Shown here: positions 50,088 to 58,835 of the stretch, one piece after another
Position numbering within the stretch: the first letter of the stretch is position 1
How the letters are laid out: the number at the start of each line of letters is the position of its first letter
Assembly: GCA_964512635.1 (NCBI GenBank)
Contig: CAZEJB010000021.1
Span: forward strand, 1 to 64,000
Direction of reading: 5' to 3'
Source of the DNA: JADZFO01 sp964512635
Lineage (GTDB): Bacteria > 4484-113 > JAFGCY01
Length of the DNA: 64,000 nucleotides
Made by a program: the position numbers and the translations under genes
The notes under the pieces: model-generated
The model's input: only the letters and a program-made list of their open reading frames with translations
What the model was told of the DNA's origin: nothing
The model's database searches: none

Positions 50088-51053
50088 TTAGTTCTCAGTC
50101 TCCACCGGAACCTCCGCGCTTTCCCCGTTGCTTGACTCTTCGCGGCGCCGCGGCGGCTTGGGGGCGTCCCAGGCTTCCTCATGCTTTTCGTAGGCGTCGA
50201 TGATCCGCTGCACCACAGGGTTGCGCACAACGTCTGTCTTGTCGAGGGCGACAGTGGCGATGCTGCCCCCGGCGTTTCGCAGGATGCGCAGTGCGTGAAT
50301 GAAGCCGCTTTTGGTCGGGCTGTCGAGGTCAATCTGGGTGGTGTCGCCTGTGATCACCATACGGCTGCCATGACCCATGCGGGTCAGGAACATCTTCATC
50401 TGGGCATAGGTTGTGTTCTGAGCTTCATCCAGGATCATGAAGCTGTTGTTCAGGCTGCGCCCGCGCATGAATGCCAGTGGCGCCACTTCGACCACGTTGC
50501 GGTCCATCAGGCGTTTGACCTTTTCAAAGCGCAGGAGGTCGTTGAGCGCGTCAAACAAGGGGATCAGGTAGGGGTTCACCTTCTCGGTCAGAGTGCCAGG
50601 CAGGAAGCCGAGGTTTTCGCCGGCTTCAACCGCCGGCCGGCTAAGGACAATGCGCTGGATGCGCTTGCGGCGGTAAAAATCAATCGCCGCGGCCACGGCG
50701 AGATAGGTCTTGCCTGTACCCGCAGGACCGTGACACAGAACCACCTCGTTCTGCTCGATGGCTTTGAGGTAGGTCTCCTGGCCCTTTGTAATAGGTCGGA
50801 AGTGCGGCAGATGCGCCAGGGAGGGGTCGCCCTGTTCCTCCGGCCCCGGCTCCAAGGTGGCCAGAAATTCCTCAGATACAGTGCCGTCGCGGCGGATGCT
50901 CTGCAGCATCTGGCTCAGCGCACGGCGCGCCTCGGTAACATCCTGGTTCTCACCGGCCACGAAGACATCGAGGCCCTTGGCGTAGACCTTGACCCTGAAG
51001 CGGTCCTTGACCCTTCTAAGGTTACTGTCGAAGTCGCCGAACAGCTCCTGCAT
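50088..51053 (-). CDS. PhoH-family ATPase
   Basis: 321 aa. A KH-like N-terminal region (RVKVYAKGLDVFVAGE) precedes the PhoH ATPase core: Walker A GPAGTGKT at 109-116, RPAVEAGENLGFLPG, Walker B FMILDEAQNTT and GDTTQIDLD. PhoH-like proteins are linked to RNA metabolism with YbeY and RNase. The first canonical start is ATG 51053, but the upstream frame (CESIQLRSREE) looks like the start of the family's N-terminal strand, with no ATG, GTG or TTG before a stop; a non-canonical start or a short N-terminus are both possible. Confidence 0.9.
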   Translation of the reverse strand: MQELFGDFDSNLRRVKDRFRVKVYAKGLDVFVAGENQDVTEARRALSQMLQSIRRDGTVSEEFLATLEPGPEEQGDPSLAHLPHFRPITKGQETYLKAIEQNEVVLCHGPAGTGKTYLAVAAAIDFYRRKRIQRIVLSRPAVEAGENLGFLPGTLTEKVNPYLIPLFDALNDLLRFEKVKRLMDRNVVEVAPLAFMRGRSLNNSFMILDEAQNTTYAQMKMFLTRMGHGSRMVITGDTTQIDLDSPTKSGFIHALRILRNAGGSIATVALDKTDVVRNPVVQRIIDAYEKHEEAWDAPKPPRRREESSNGESAEVPVETEN

Positions 51054-51297
51054 TTCCTCACGGCTGCGGAGCTGAATGGATTCGCACGTCAGAATTTTTC
51101 GTTACCTGCCTTGTCCGATGGGACGCGAAATTCTACCACCGTAAGATACCCGCTTTTGATTCCGGGGCGTTTAGTTATCAACATTCAGCTTGCAAATGAC
51201 GTCTAAAGCGCGAAGGTGCTGAACCCAGACCAGGCAAGCCCTAAACAGGGCATTAAAGGGCTCGTACCAAACTAATGTAAAGGCGCTTTCCCTGTGG

Positions 51298-51303
51298 TAC
51301 AAT
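51298..51303 (+). promoter_or_regulatory. -10 box of purH
   Basis: TACAAT; the mRNA has a short leader with GGAG at 51321-51324 before ATG 51337, so this unit is not leaderless. Confidence 0.5.
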
Positions 51304-51336
51304 GCGCCGCCTTTTAACCAGGAGACCCCTTAAACA

Positions 51337-52965
51337 ATGCCAGCAGCACCCAAGAAGAGAGTTCTGATAAGCGTCGCGGATAAGCGCTACCTGACCACCT
51401 TTGCCCGCGACCTGATCAAATACGGCTATGAAATCTACGCCTCCGGCGGGACCCAGGCCAAGCTGAAGGAAGCCGGGATTCCCAGCAAGGACCTTGGCCG
51501 GGCCCTTGGGGCGCCTGAACTGCTGGGCGGGCGGGTAAAGACCCTGCATGTGAACATCATGGCCAGCATTCTTGCCGACTCTTCAAATGCCCAGCATGTA
51601 AAGGAGATGGCCAAGCTCGGCCTGACTCCTTTCTCCATGGTCGTGGTCAATTTCTACCCGTTCAGTGAAAAGGTGACACCTGGAAAGACTGCCCCGGATG
51701 TGGCTGTCGAGCTGGTGGACATCGGCGGACCGACGATGGTTCGCGCCGCGGCGAAGAACTACAAGAATGTCGCCGTGGTCAGCAATGTTGAACAGTATAA
51801 AGACGTAACCCGCGAACTGAAGGCGGGTGATGGCGAGCTGAACCAGGGCTTCCGCATGCGCCTGGCGTCGGAGGCCTTTGCCTGTACGGCGCAGTACGAG
51901 CAGTCCGTAGGCGCCTACTTCGCGCACATGGCCCCCAAGCCCGTGGAGGCAGCGCCTGAAGTTGCCACCGAGGTCAGCGCCGTGGCACCCAAGTCGCGCC
52001 CGGCGGCCGACCTGCTGCCGGCCAAGCTGGCAGTGAACCTCAAGCAGACCGATTCCCTGCGTTATGGCGAGAACCCGCACCAGCCGGCCGCGCGCTACAG
52101 CGCGGATACCCTGGCCTCGGTGCCCTTCCGCTTCCTGCAGGGCAAGGAAATGAGCTACAACAACTACCACGACGCCAGCGCCGCGCTGGCTGTGGTCAGC
52201 GCGGACTACAGCCGCGCCTGCGCCGCCTGCGTGGTCAAGCATCAGAACCCCTGCGGCGCCGCGATCGGCGATGACCCGGTCAAGACCTTCATGGAAGCCT
52301 GGAAGGCCGACGAGGAAAGCGCCTTTGGCGGCATCATCGGCCTTAACTTCACGGTGGATGCCAAGGTCGCCGCAGAAATCCGCCGGTCCTTCTTCGAAAT
52401 CGTTGTCGCCCCGAACTTCGACGACGCGGCCAAGGCCGAGTTGTCAAGCAAGAAGAACCTGATCCTCCTGCAGGCCAGCCCCCAGGATGTGCGCCAGGTT
52501 ATGGCCAGCACCCCGCGCCTGACCAGCAGCCTGTTCGGCTACTTCCTTCAGGGCTTCGACAACGAAAGCGAGAACTGGGACCAGCTGAATGTGGTCAGCC
52601 AGACTCAGCCTTCGGAGAAACTGCGTGAGGACATCCTGACCGGCCTGCGCTATGTCCGCTTCCTGAAAAGCAACGCGCTGTGCGTGGTCAAGGACGGCGT
52701 AATGGTTGGAGCCGGCTTGGGTCAGATGAGCCGTGTATCAGCCTGCCGCATTGCCCTGGACAACGCTGGAAAGCGCGCCACGGGAGCGGTCCTAGTAAGC
52801 GACGGCTTCTTCCCCTTCGCCGACAGCCTCGATCTGGCCGCCAAGGCTAAGGTGGGCTGTGTGGTGGCGCCGGCAGGTTCCAAGCGTGATATGGAAGTCG
52901 TGGCTGCAGCTAATGCTCTCAAGCTGCCGCTGGTCTTCTGCCCGAACCGCCACTTCCTGCATTAG
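51337..52965 (+). CDS. purH: bifunctional AICAR formyltransferase / IMP cyclohydrolase
   Basis: 542 aa. Last two steps of purine synthesis; uses 10-formyl-THF. The N-terminal MGS-like cyclohydrolase domain (about 1-200) has ISVADKRYLTTFARDL (family usual SVSDK), the GGRVKTLH motif and VDIGGPTMVRAAAKN. The formyltransferase domain has LRYGENPHQPAA, VVKHQNPCGAA and ADEESAFGGIIGLN, ending in CPNRHFLH. A variable linker (about 205-225) separates them. It has its own promoter (TACAAT) and an SD. Confidence 0.96.
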   Translation: MPAAPKKRVLISVADKRYLTTFARDLIKYGYEIYASGGTQAKLKEAGIPSKDLGRALGAPELLGGRVKTLHVNIMASILADSSNAQHVKEMAKLGLTPFSMVVVNFYPFSEKVTPGKTAPDVAVELVDIGGPTMVRAAAKNYKNVAVVSNVEQYKDVTRELKAGDGELNQGFRMRLASEAFACTAQYEQSVGAYFAHMAPKPVEAAPEVATEVSAVAPKSRPAADLLPAKLAVNLKQTDSLRYGENPHQPAARYSADTLASVPFRFLQGKEMSYNNYHDASAALAVVSADYSRACAACVVKHQNPCGAAIGDDPVKTFMEAWKADEESAFGGIIGLNFTVDAKVAAEIRRSFFEIVVAPNFDDAAKAELSSKKNLILLQASPQDVRQVMASTPRLTSSLFGYFLQGFDNESENWDQLNVVSQTQPSEKLREDILTGLRYVRFLKSNALCVVKDGVMVGAGLGQMSRVSACRIALDNAGKRATGAVLVSDGFFPFADSLDLAAKAKVGCVVAPAGSKRDMEVVAAANALKLPLVFCPNRHFLH

Positions 52966-52972
52966 ATGGAGC

Positions 52973-53022
52973 GCGGACTTTAGTCCGCATCTTCTGTCGG
53001 AACGCCGGCTTCAGCCGGCATC
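52973..53022. repeat. GCGGACTTTAGTCCGC and GCCGGCTTCAGCCGGC palindromes
   Basis: Two short palindromes after purH: 52973-52988 and the 24-bp GGAACGCCGGCTTCAGCCGG-type unit at 52999-53022, which reappears inverted at 53635-53658. Confidence 0.8.
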
Positions 53023-53114
53023 TGTACCGTTCTGGCGCGCTCCGAATTGCGTGCTGTGGGCAGCTTCACGCATTCGCCACAATCCCGGTCGGTGCGGAAA
53101 GTCAAAAGCAGACC

Positions 53115-53534
53115 CTAGGTTAGAGGCTCGAGTTCAACTCCGAATTGAGCCATTGCGTCTTCCACGAACTGCTTGTCGGCCCTGCGCGGCAGAGACTGTT
53201 CCCACCAGAAACCACGTAGGTCCTTGAGCGGTGCGCCTGGAATCAACGCAGCTCTGAAGCGCATATCCAGGAGTTCAACATCGTTGCGCAGACTCGAGTG
53301 TTCGGGAAAGTGGGCAAGTTCAGGCGCTTCCAGCAAGACTTGCAGAGCATCACGTGAGGACAGGCGGTCAAAGTACTCCTCAATGTCTTCATTCCGAATG
53401 CCAGCTTCCGCATCCGCAACGAGGATCGAGTAGTCGATAAATAGTTCGTTAGCGTCCCAATCAGGCAGTTTGGCACGACACCACTTAGGCATTCGCTCTG
53501 CAAACACCACCTTTGCAGCTTCAGAATACTCCAT
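53115..53534 (-). CDS. hypothetical protein of unknown function
   Basis: 139 aa, acidic and probably soluble. Helical throughout, with two aromatic clusters (MPKWCRAKLPDWDANELFIDY, GFWWEQSLPRRAD). No domain is recognised; the length and acidity resemble small immunity-type proteins, but no partner is nearby. A TACAAT ends 6 nt before ATG 53534, so the mRNA is predicted leaderless. AT-richer than neighbours and flanked by inverted copies of a 24-bp palindromic repeat, which suggests insertion as a unit. Confidence 0.6.
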   Translation of the reverse strand: MEYSEAAKVVFAERMPKWCRAKLPDWDANELFIDYSILVADAEAGIRNEDIEEYFDRLSSRDALQVLLEAPELAHFPEHSSLRNDVELLDMRFRAALIPGAPLKDLRGFWWEQSLPRRADKQFVEDAMAQFGVELEPLT

Positions 53535-53540
53535 GTTGGG

Positions 53541-53546
53541 ATTGTA
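53541..53546 (-). promoter_or_regulatory. -10 box of the 53115-53534 gene (leaderless)
   Basis: TACAAT on the minus strand, six bases CCCAAC, then ATG 53534. Confidence 0.6.
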
Positions 53547-53634
53547 CCTGTCGGCCCCAATCAGTCAGACTCTAGATCGCGTGACACCGGCATGGCAGCA
53601 ACTTGATAAATGAATTGCCGCGGAGATAAGCAAA

Positions 53635-53658
53635 GATGCCGGCTAAAGCCGGCGTTCC
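53635..53658. repeat. inverted partner of the 24-bp palindromic repeat
   Basis: GATGCCGGCTAAAGCCGGCG and TTCC, the reverse complement of 52999-53022 with one mismatch. The pair bounds the 53115-53534 gene. Confidence 0.8.
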
Positions 53659-53661
53659 CAG

Positions 53662-54768
53662 CTACTTCTTCCGGCTGTAGAACGGTGTCTCGCAGACTTT
53701 GCAGGGAGCAGCCTTCCCGCGGATCTCAACCTGCAGGGGGTTGCCGATCTGGTTGTAGGCAACGTCGATCAGCGCCAGGGCAATTCCGCGTTCAAGGCTG
53801 GGGCTGTGGCTGCCTGAGGTGACATAACCGATGGCTTCGCCGGAGGGGTTCAGGACCGGAGCGGAATTGCGCGGTGCGCCGACTTTGTCGTCGACCACCA
53901 GGCCGGTGACGATGCGCTTGACACCCTCATCGCGCTGGCGCAGCAGGACATCCTTGCCGAGGAAGTCGGGTCCCCAGCGCACTGTCCAGGCCAGGTTGGC
54001 TTCCAGCACGCTGATCTCGTCGCTGAGCTCGTGACCATAAAGGCTGTAGGCCATTTCAAGGCGCAGGGTGTCGCGGGCGCCCAGGCCGACAGGAACTACA
54101 CCCATCGGGGCACCGACTTCCATCAGCTTGTCCCAGAGCCACAGCGCGTCATCATTGGCGACAATCAGCTCGAATCCGCGCTCGCCGGTATAGCCTGTTC
54201 CGGCGACGGTGATCTTCTTGCCGTCTACTTTGGTATTGCGGAAGGTGAAAGCCGCCTGGGAGGCGATATTCTTGAGACCAAAAGCCGCCAGAAGTTCGTC
54301 AGTGCGCGGGCCCTGGACAGCCACCAGACTGAACTCATCGCTGCGGTTGTTTACCGTACAGTCGAAGCGGTTATGGCTGAGAATCCAGTCAAAATCCTTG
54401 TCAATGTTGCTGGCATTGACCACCAGCATATAGTGCTCGGGGTTGATCTGGTACACAATCAGGTCATCCACAACGCCGCCTTCGGGGGTGGGGAAGAGCG
54501 TGTACTGGCACTGACCGTCGCCAATGCGCCGCAGATCGTTGCAGGTCAGCCACTGGACCAGATCGAAGGCCTCGCGACCTTCAATGTAGATCTCGCCCAT
54601 GTGCGAGAGGTCAAAGAGACCCACGCCACTTCGAATGTCGAGGTGCTCGGCTTTGATGCCTTCGTACCACATAGGCATCTCGAAGCCGGCGAATTCGCCC
54701 ATCCGCGCCTCAAGCGCGACGTGCCGTTCATAAAGCGCTGTGCGCCTGATCTTGCCGCCCAGGTTCAT
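53662..54768 (-). CDS. gcvT: glycine cleavage system T protein (aminomethyltransferase)
   Basis: 368 aa. Transfers the methylene group from the H-protein-bound intermediate to THF, releasing ammonia. The folate-binding domain (about 1-260) has EFAGFEMPMWYEG-like start, VGLFDLSHMGEI, LFPTPEGGVVDDLIVY, MLVVNASNIDKDFDWI and GYTGERGFEL; the C-terminal barrel has RDTLRLEMAYSLYGHE. A weak GG-rich SD precedes the ATG. The H and P proteins are not in the window. It lies downstream of the lytic transglycosylase gene on the same strand. Confidence 0.95.
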   Translation of the reverse strand: MNLGGKIRRTALYERHVALEARMGEFAGFEMPMWYEGIKAEHLDIRSGVGLFDLSHMGEIYIEGREAFDLVQWLTCNDLRRIGDGQCQYTLFPTPEGGVVDDLIVYQINPEHYMLVVNASNIDKDFDWILSHNRFDCTVNNRSDEFSLVAVQGPRTDELLAAFGLKNIASQAAFTFRNTKVDGKKITVAGTGYTGERGFELIVANDDALWLWDKLMEVGAPMGVVPVGLGARDTLRLEMAYSLYGHELSDEISVLEANLAWTVRWGPDFLGKDVLLRQRDEGVKRIVTGLVVDDKVGAPRNSAPVLNPSGEAIGYVTSGSHSPSLERGIALALIDVAYNQIGNPLQVEIRGKAAPCKVCETPFYSRKK

Positions 54769-54856
54769 CCTGTCACCCCAGACTTGGTCGTGTCTATGTT
54801 AGAGCTGCTGACGGCGACTGGTAGTCACCGTCTGCCTGGCAGGAGACCCGCCAGGC

Positions 54857-56179
54857 CTAATCCTGAGTCTTGAAGTCGTTGTAGTACTTCTTGACCGTCT
54901 TGATGTAGTTCTTCGTTTCTTTGTAAGGTGGGACACCCTTGTACTTCTGCACAGCCCCCGGACCGGCGTTGTAAGCCGCCAGAACGAGATCAACCCGGTT
55001 GCTGCTGTTACGCCAGCGGTAAAGCTCGCGCTCAAGGTACTTAACAGTGGCGTACAGGTTCTGCACGGGGTCGAAGGCATCCTTGATGCCGTGGCCGCGT
55101 GCCGTGGCCGGCATCAGCTGGCCCAGGCCCATAGCACCTACGCTGCTTACCGCGTGCGGCTTGAAGGCGCTCTCAGCGGCCACCAGGGCCATCACCAGAC
55201 GGGGATCGACATCCCAGTTGGTGTCGGCACAATAGCTGAGCACCGCACGTGCGATTACCGTCGCTTCAGCATCAGTCAGTCGTTTGTTGAAACGCTTGGC
55301 TGTGCGGGCATACTCTTCTTCAAATCCGGGAAACTCCCTGAGCTGGCTGGCCAGCTTGGGCATTGCGCCCAGCCGGCTGGAATAGCCCTTCATGTCGCCG
55401 TAGGCGAGACCGGCCCAGCCACCCTCGTCCCAGTCGCGATCACTGCCAGCGTTGTAGTAATCGCTCTTGTACTTGTTGGGATTTTCCTGGCGCTTGCGCT
55501 CCTCGGAAACGGCTTTCAGGCCGTTGTAGAGCTTGCCGACCGCCACTGAAAAGTCGCTGTAGGTAGCAGTATTGAAGCTATGGTCCGGACCGCTCCAGTA
55601 CTGGGTGTAGACATCTTCAAAAGTCTGGCTGCGATCAAGGATGAGCCGCAGTTCAGACAAGGCGTTATCCAGATCGTTAATGACATCGGGATAGCGCGCC
55701 ATCGGCTGCTGGCCGATCTGGCTGCAGGCCTGATCGTAGTCATGCCAGGCCTGCAGACGGGCCCAGCTCATCGGGGCGCCTTTAACACGCTTGCCGTAGT
55801 AGGCTTCGGCAGCGACTATCGCGAGGGCGAATTCAAAGATGACCTGCTGCTTGTAGGAAGCGCGCTCGATGCGCTCCTTAAGCTCTTTGTAGTCGTTATC
55901 ACTAAGCTTGCCAAAGGCCCACTCGAGGGTCTCACGGTAGGCCTGCTCCTCATTGATGGCCAGGCTCGGCTGAGTTGTTGGAACCGGCTGGCTGAACGCG
56001 GACTTGCTTGTACTGCCCTTGTTCTTGCTGCTGGTTTGCTGGCTGTAGGTCTTGGGCTTCTCGTACTTGTTTGCGGCCCGGGCGGTTCCGGGCGAGCCAA
56101 GGACCGCGCCAAGCGCCAGGGTCAACACCGTTAGTCCGGCAAGCCATTTCACAGCGAGGTCACTCACTTTCAGCTTCAT
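54857..56179 (-). CDS. exported lytic transglycosylase (SLT domain)
   Basis: About 440 aa. A signal peptide (residues 1-34, ending TARA) leads to a Ser/Thr/Gln-rich linker (35-75), a helical region of unknown type (75-310) and a C-terminal SLT goose-type lysozyme domain (about 320-435). The catalytic Glu is in ALVAAESAF; AVSSVGAMGLGQLMPATARG, NLYATVKYLERELYRW and AAYNAGPGAVQKYKG follow. It cleaves peptidoglycan glycan strands outside the cell. The start is ATG 56179, overlapping the end of coaE by 20 bases; the longer frame to 56242 runs within coaE. Confidence 0.9.
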   Translation of the reverse strand: MKLKVSDLAVKWLAGLTVLTLALGAVLGSPGTARAANKYEKPKTYSQQTSSKNKGSTSKSAFSQPVPTTQPSLAINEEQAYRETLEWAFGKLSDNDYKELKERIERASYKQQVIFEFALAIVAAEAYYGKRVKGAPMSWARLQAWHDYDQACSQIGQQPMARYPDVINDLDNALSELRLILDRSQTFEDVYTQYWSGPDHSFNTATYSDFSVAVGKLYNGLKAVSEERKRQENPNKYKSDYYNAGSDRDWDEGGWAGLAYGDMKGYSSRLGAMPKLASQLREFPGFEEEYARTAKRFNKRLTDAEATVIARAVLSYCADTNWDVDPRLVMALVAAESAFKPHAVSSVGAMGLGQLMPATARGHGIKDAFDPVQNLYATVKYLERELYRWRNSSNRVDLVLAAYNAGPGAVQKYKGVPPYKETKNYIKTVKKYYNDFKTQD

Positions 56180-56768
56180 GATTTTTGACCCAACCCTCCC
56201 AGACGTTGCGCACACGCGCGTACAGTTCTTCGAGCGTCCCATTGTTATGTATGACGAGATCAGCCTGACTTTCCTTCTGTCCCAGCGGCATTTGTGCGCC
56301 TATTCTAAGCCTTGCCTGGACTTCGTCAATCCCGCGCAGGCGAGAGAGCCGCTCAAGCTGCACAGATTCACTGCTGCTGACTACCCAGACCTTGTCGCAA
56401 AGCTGGTTCAGACCGCCTTCGAAGAGCAGCGGAACCATCAGGACAAGATGCTGGCGGCTGTAGCGCGCCGCTTTTACGTTGGCAGCAATGATTGCCGTGA
56501 TCTGCGGGTGCAGGATCAGTTCAAGTTCCTGCCGGTTAAAGCTTGAGGTGAAGGCCAGATCAGCCAGAACCTGACGGTTCAGGGCGCCGTAGCGCGTAAA
56601 GACCGCCTCGCCAAAGCGCGAGCGCAGCGCGTACAGGGTTGTGGGGTCATAGTTGCTGATGAAATGCGCTATGACGTCCGCATCCAGTACGCGCGCGCCC
56701 AGACGCACGAGCTCATCGGCAGCGGAACTCTTTCCAGTCGCCAGTCCGCCGGTAAGCCCGAGAATCAT
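56160..56768 (-). CDS. coaE: dephospho-CoA kinase
   Basis: 202 aa. The last step of coenzyme A synthesis. P-loop GGLATGKS at residues 7-14 (family usual GGIGSGKS), LDADVIAH, HPQITA, VLMVPLLFEGGLNQLCD and VVSSSESVQLERL are conserved. The gene begins 5 bp after rpsA, so it is cotranscribed with it. The 3' end overlaps the start of the lytic transglycosylase gene. Confidence 0.94.
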   Translation of the reverse strand: MILGLTGGLATGKSSAADELVRLGARVLDADVIAHFISNYDPTTLYALRSRFGEAVFTRYGALNRQVLADLAFTSSFNRQELELILHPQITAIIAANVKAARYSRQHLVLMVPLLFEGGLNQLCDKVWVVSSSESVQLERLSRLRGIDEVQARLRIGAQMPLGQKESQADLVIHNNGTLEELYARVRNVWEGWVKNHEAESE

Positions 56769-56773
56769 TGGTT

Positions 56774-58288
56774 TCAGGCCTGCTCTTCCTCGCCGCTGGC
56801 TTCCTCTGGGGCAATTTCAGCAACAACCGGCGGCACCGGATCCGGCTCGGCTGCGGCGTCATCCTCAGGCTTATCCCGTTTGGAAGCCGCAGAGAGATCC
56901 AGACGGCCCGCGAGGATGTCGCCCAGGGTGACCTTGCCGCCGGAGGGGCGGATATCGGTCTCTACCTGAGTTTCATACTGCTGCGGACGCTGGCGGCTCT
57001 CGTTAAGCACCTCTTCCTCGTTACGGCGCAGGCTGAGGCGGATGCGGCGCTTGCTGGTGTCAATGCTCAGAATGACACCGCTGACCTCATCACCCTCGTT
57101 CTGGACGTCCTTGGGGTGCTTGATCCGCTCTTCGCTGATCTCGCCGGCGGGCACGAAGGCCTCGTAAACGCCGTCCAGGTCAACCACAATGCCGCTCTGG
57201 AGCAGCTGGGTGACGCGGCCGCTGACGCGCTGGCCAACGGCGAAACGGCTCATAACCTCCAGCCAGGGGTCACGCTCGGTGGCCTTGGCGCTGAGGCTGA
57301 CACGGCGGTCTTCCGGCTGCACCTTCAGCACTTTGACGTGCAGGGTGTCGCCGGGCTTGACGATCTCATTGGGGTGGTTGAAGCGGCGGTGCGAAAGCTC
57401 GCTGATGTGTACGAGGCCGGTGATGCCGCCGTCCAGACGGACGAAGACGCCGAAGTCGGCCACGCTTTCGACCTTGCCTTCCAGCTCTTCGCCGGGCAGC
57501 AGGCTCATCAGCGGGTCCTTCATGGTGGCCTTGCGCGAGAGGCTGATCTTGCCCTTCTCGCGGTCGATGGCCAGGATCTTGACCGGGATGACGTCGCCCG
57601 GCTTCAGCTCATCAGTCGGCTTCTTGACGTGGTCATAGCTGATTTCGCTGATATGCAGCAGGCCGGTGATGGTGTTGGTGATCTTGACGAAGGCGCCGTA
57701 AGGAGACAGACGCTCCACGACACCTTCAACCACCATGCCTTCCATCAGCTGGCTGTAATCCCGGTCGAGCATTTCGCTGTGCTCGCGCTCCATGATGTCA
57801 CGGCGGGTAAAGACCAGCTTGCGCTGCTTACGGTTGATATCAAGGATCTTGGCCTTGTAGGCCTGGCCGATGTTGGGACGGCCCTGGAAGTTTGTGTGGT
57901 GGGTGAAGCCCTGGATCAAACCGTAGGCTTCGCACATATAGCCGTTCTTGACCTTCTCAACGACCTTGATCTCAACCTCACGGTCGGCATCCTTGTCGTC
58001 CTGCAGCTTCTTCCAGGCTTCGTCGAAATCGACGCTCTTCTTCGACAGCTTGAACTCGCCGTCGACGCTGCGGAGGATCTTGACGCGGATCTGGTCGTTG
58101 ACCTGAAGGCGGCGTAATTCGTCTTCAGTTATCTGATCCAGCTCGAGGTGTCCCTCGCTCTTGGCTCCAATATCAACAAAGACTCCGTCTTCATTGATCT
58201 GGACGACCCGGCCACTGACAACCTGACCCACTGAAAGACTTCGGCCGGTAAGATCTTCTTCCAGCAGGTTGGTGAACTCGTTCGACAT
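56774..58288 (-). CDS. rpsA: 30S ribosomal protein S1
   Basis: 504 aa. Five S1 RNA-binding repeats (about residues 17-85, 100-170, 190-260, 275-345, 360-435), e.g. VVSGRVVQINEDGVFVDIGAK, GVVERLSPYGAFVKITNTITGLLHISE, GKVESVADFGVFVRLDGGITGLVHISE; the acidic tail is low complexity. E. coli S1 has six repeats. The start is ATG 58288 (MSNEFTNLLEED) with a GGAGAG SD; the frame stays open to 58561 but that runs into the gatC start. In a bacterium with many leaderless mRNAs, S1's role at SD-less messages is of interest. Confidence 0.93.
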   Translation of the reverse strand: MSNEFTNLLEEDLTGRSLSVGQVVSGRVVQINEDGVFVDIGAKSEGHLELDQITEDELRRLQVNDQIRVKILRSVDGEFKLSKKSVDFDEAWKKLQDDKDADREVEIKVVEKVKNGYMCEAYGLIQGFTHHTNFQGRPNIGQAYKAKILDINRKQRKLVFTRRDIMEREHSEMLDRDYSQLMEGMVVEGVVERLSPYGAFVKITNTITGLLHISEISYDHVKKPTDELKPGDVIPVKILAIDREKGKISLSRKATMKDPLMSLLPGEELEGKVESVADFGVFVRLDGGITGLVHISELSHRRFNHPNEIVKPGDTLHVKVLKVQPEDRRVSLSAKATERDPWLEVMSRFAVGQRVSGRVTQLLQSGIVVDLDGVYEAFVPAGEISEERIKHPKDVQNEGDEVSGVILSIDTSKRRIRLSLRRNEEEVLNESRQRPQQYETQVETDIRPSGGKVTLGDILAGRLDLSAASKRDKPEDDAAAEPDPVPPVVAEIAPEEASGEEEQA

Positions 58289-58546
58289 TACACTCTCCGA
58301 TGAAGGCCACCGGCTAAGGCCGGTTCGAACCCAGAATGGTAGCACTATGCAAGCGGCTGGGCAAGCAATTAGAGCAAATTCACGCTGTCTGCGCCCTGTC
58401 TTTAGAAAATCCGGGGCAGACCGGACGGCCGGGGTGCTGCGATGGGCCAGTGGATGCCTGTTAGCCTCCGGATTCAGGCGACCTGGAGCGGCGTTCATCA
58501 GCTGTTTATGAGGGGGAATCCGCTCCCGGCTTTGTTTTGGTTCTGC

Positions 58547-58552
58547 TAATAT
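58547..58552 (+). promoter_or_regulatory. -10 box of gatC (leaderless)
   Basis: TAATAT ends 7 nt before ATG 58560. Confidence 0.5.
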
Positions 58553-58559
58553 CACGCGC

Positions 58560-58835
58560 ATGGATCGTGATCACCTATTGCACCTGTGTGCACTTGCGCG
58601 TCTGGACCTCGCCGAGTCCGAGCGCGAGGCCTTTGAAGCGAAGTTCAACAGTATGCTGAACTTCACCCAGAAGGTGCTGGCCTATGAGCCGCAAAGCGGC
58701 GGAGAACCGCTGACATTGATTGAGAAGCTTGAACTGCGCCGGGATGTGCCGGTCGACTTCGAATGGCCTGCCGGCTGCCAGCACGACTACCGTGTGCCGA
58801 TGGTTATCGACTTTGAGGCCGGAGGGGAGGGCTGA
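58560..58835 (+). CDS. gatC: aspartyl/glutamyl-tRNA amidotransferase subunit C
   Basis: 91 aa. The small GatCAB subunit, wrapping around GatA. Two N-terminal helices (LCALARLDLAESEREAFEAKF, then NSMLNFTQKV) and the extended C-terminal part (RRDVPV) match GatC. Predicted leaderless behind TAATAT. The stop codon overlaps the gatA ATG by one base (TGATG). Confidence 0.9.
   Translation: MDRDHLLHLCALARLDLAESEREAFEAKFNSMLNFTQKVLAYEPQSGGEPLTLIEKLELRRDVPVDFEWPAGCQHDYRVPMVIDFEAGGEG

Noticed and set aside
56768..58117. 449-aa open frame on the plus strand across rpsA
   Set aside because: rpsA on the minus strand shows five clear S1 repeats; the plus frame is its shadow.
58310..58335. GGTTCGAACCC, resembling a tRNA T-loop
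   Set aside because: No acceptor, D or anticodon arms fit around it; upstream sequence is rpsA coding and the T-stem has a mismatch. More likely part of the ACCGGCTAAGGCCGGT hairpin in the rpsA leader.
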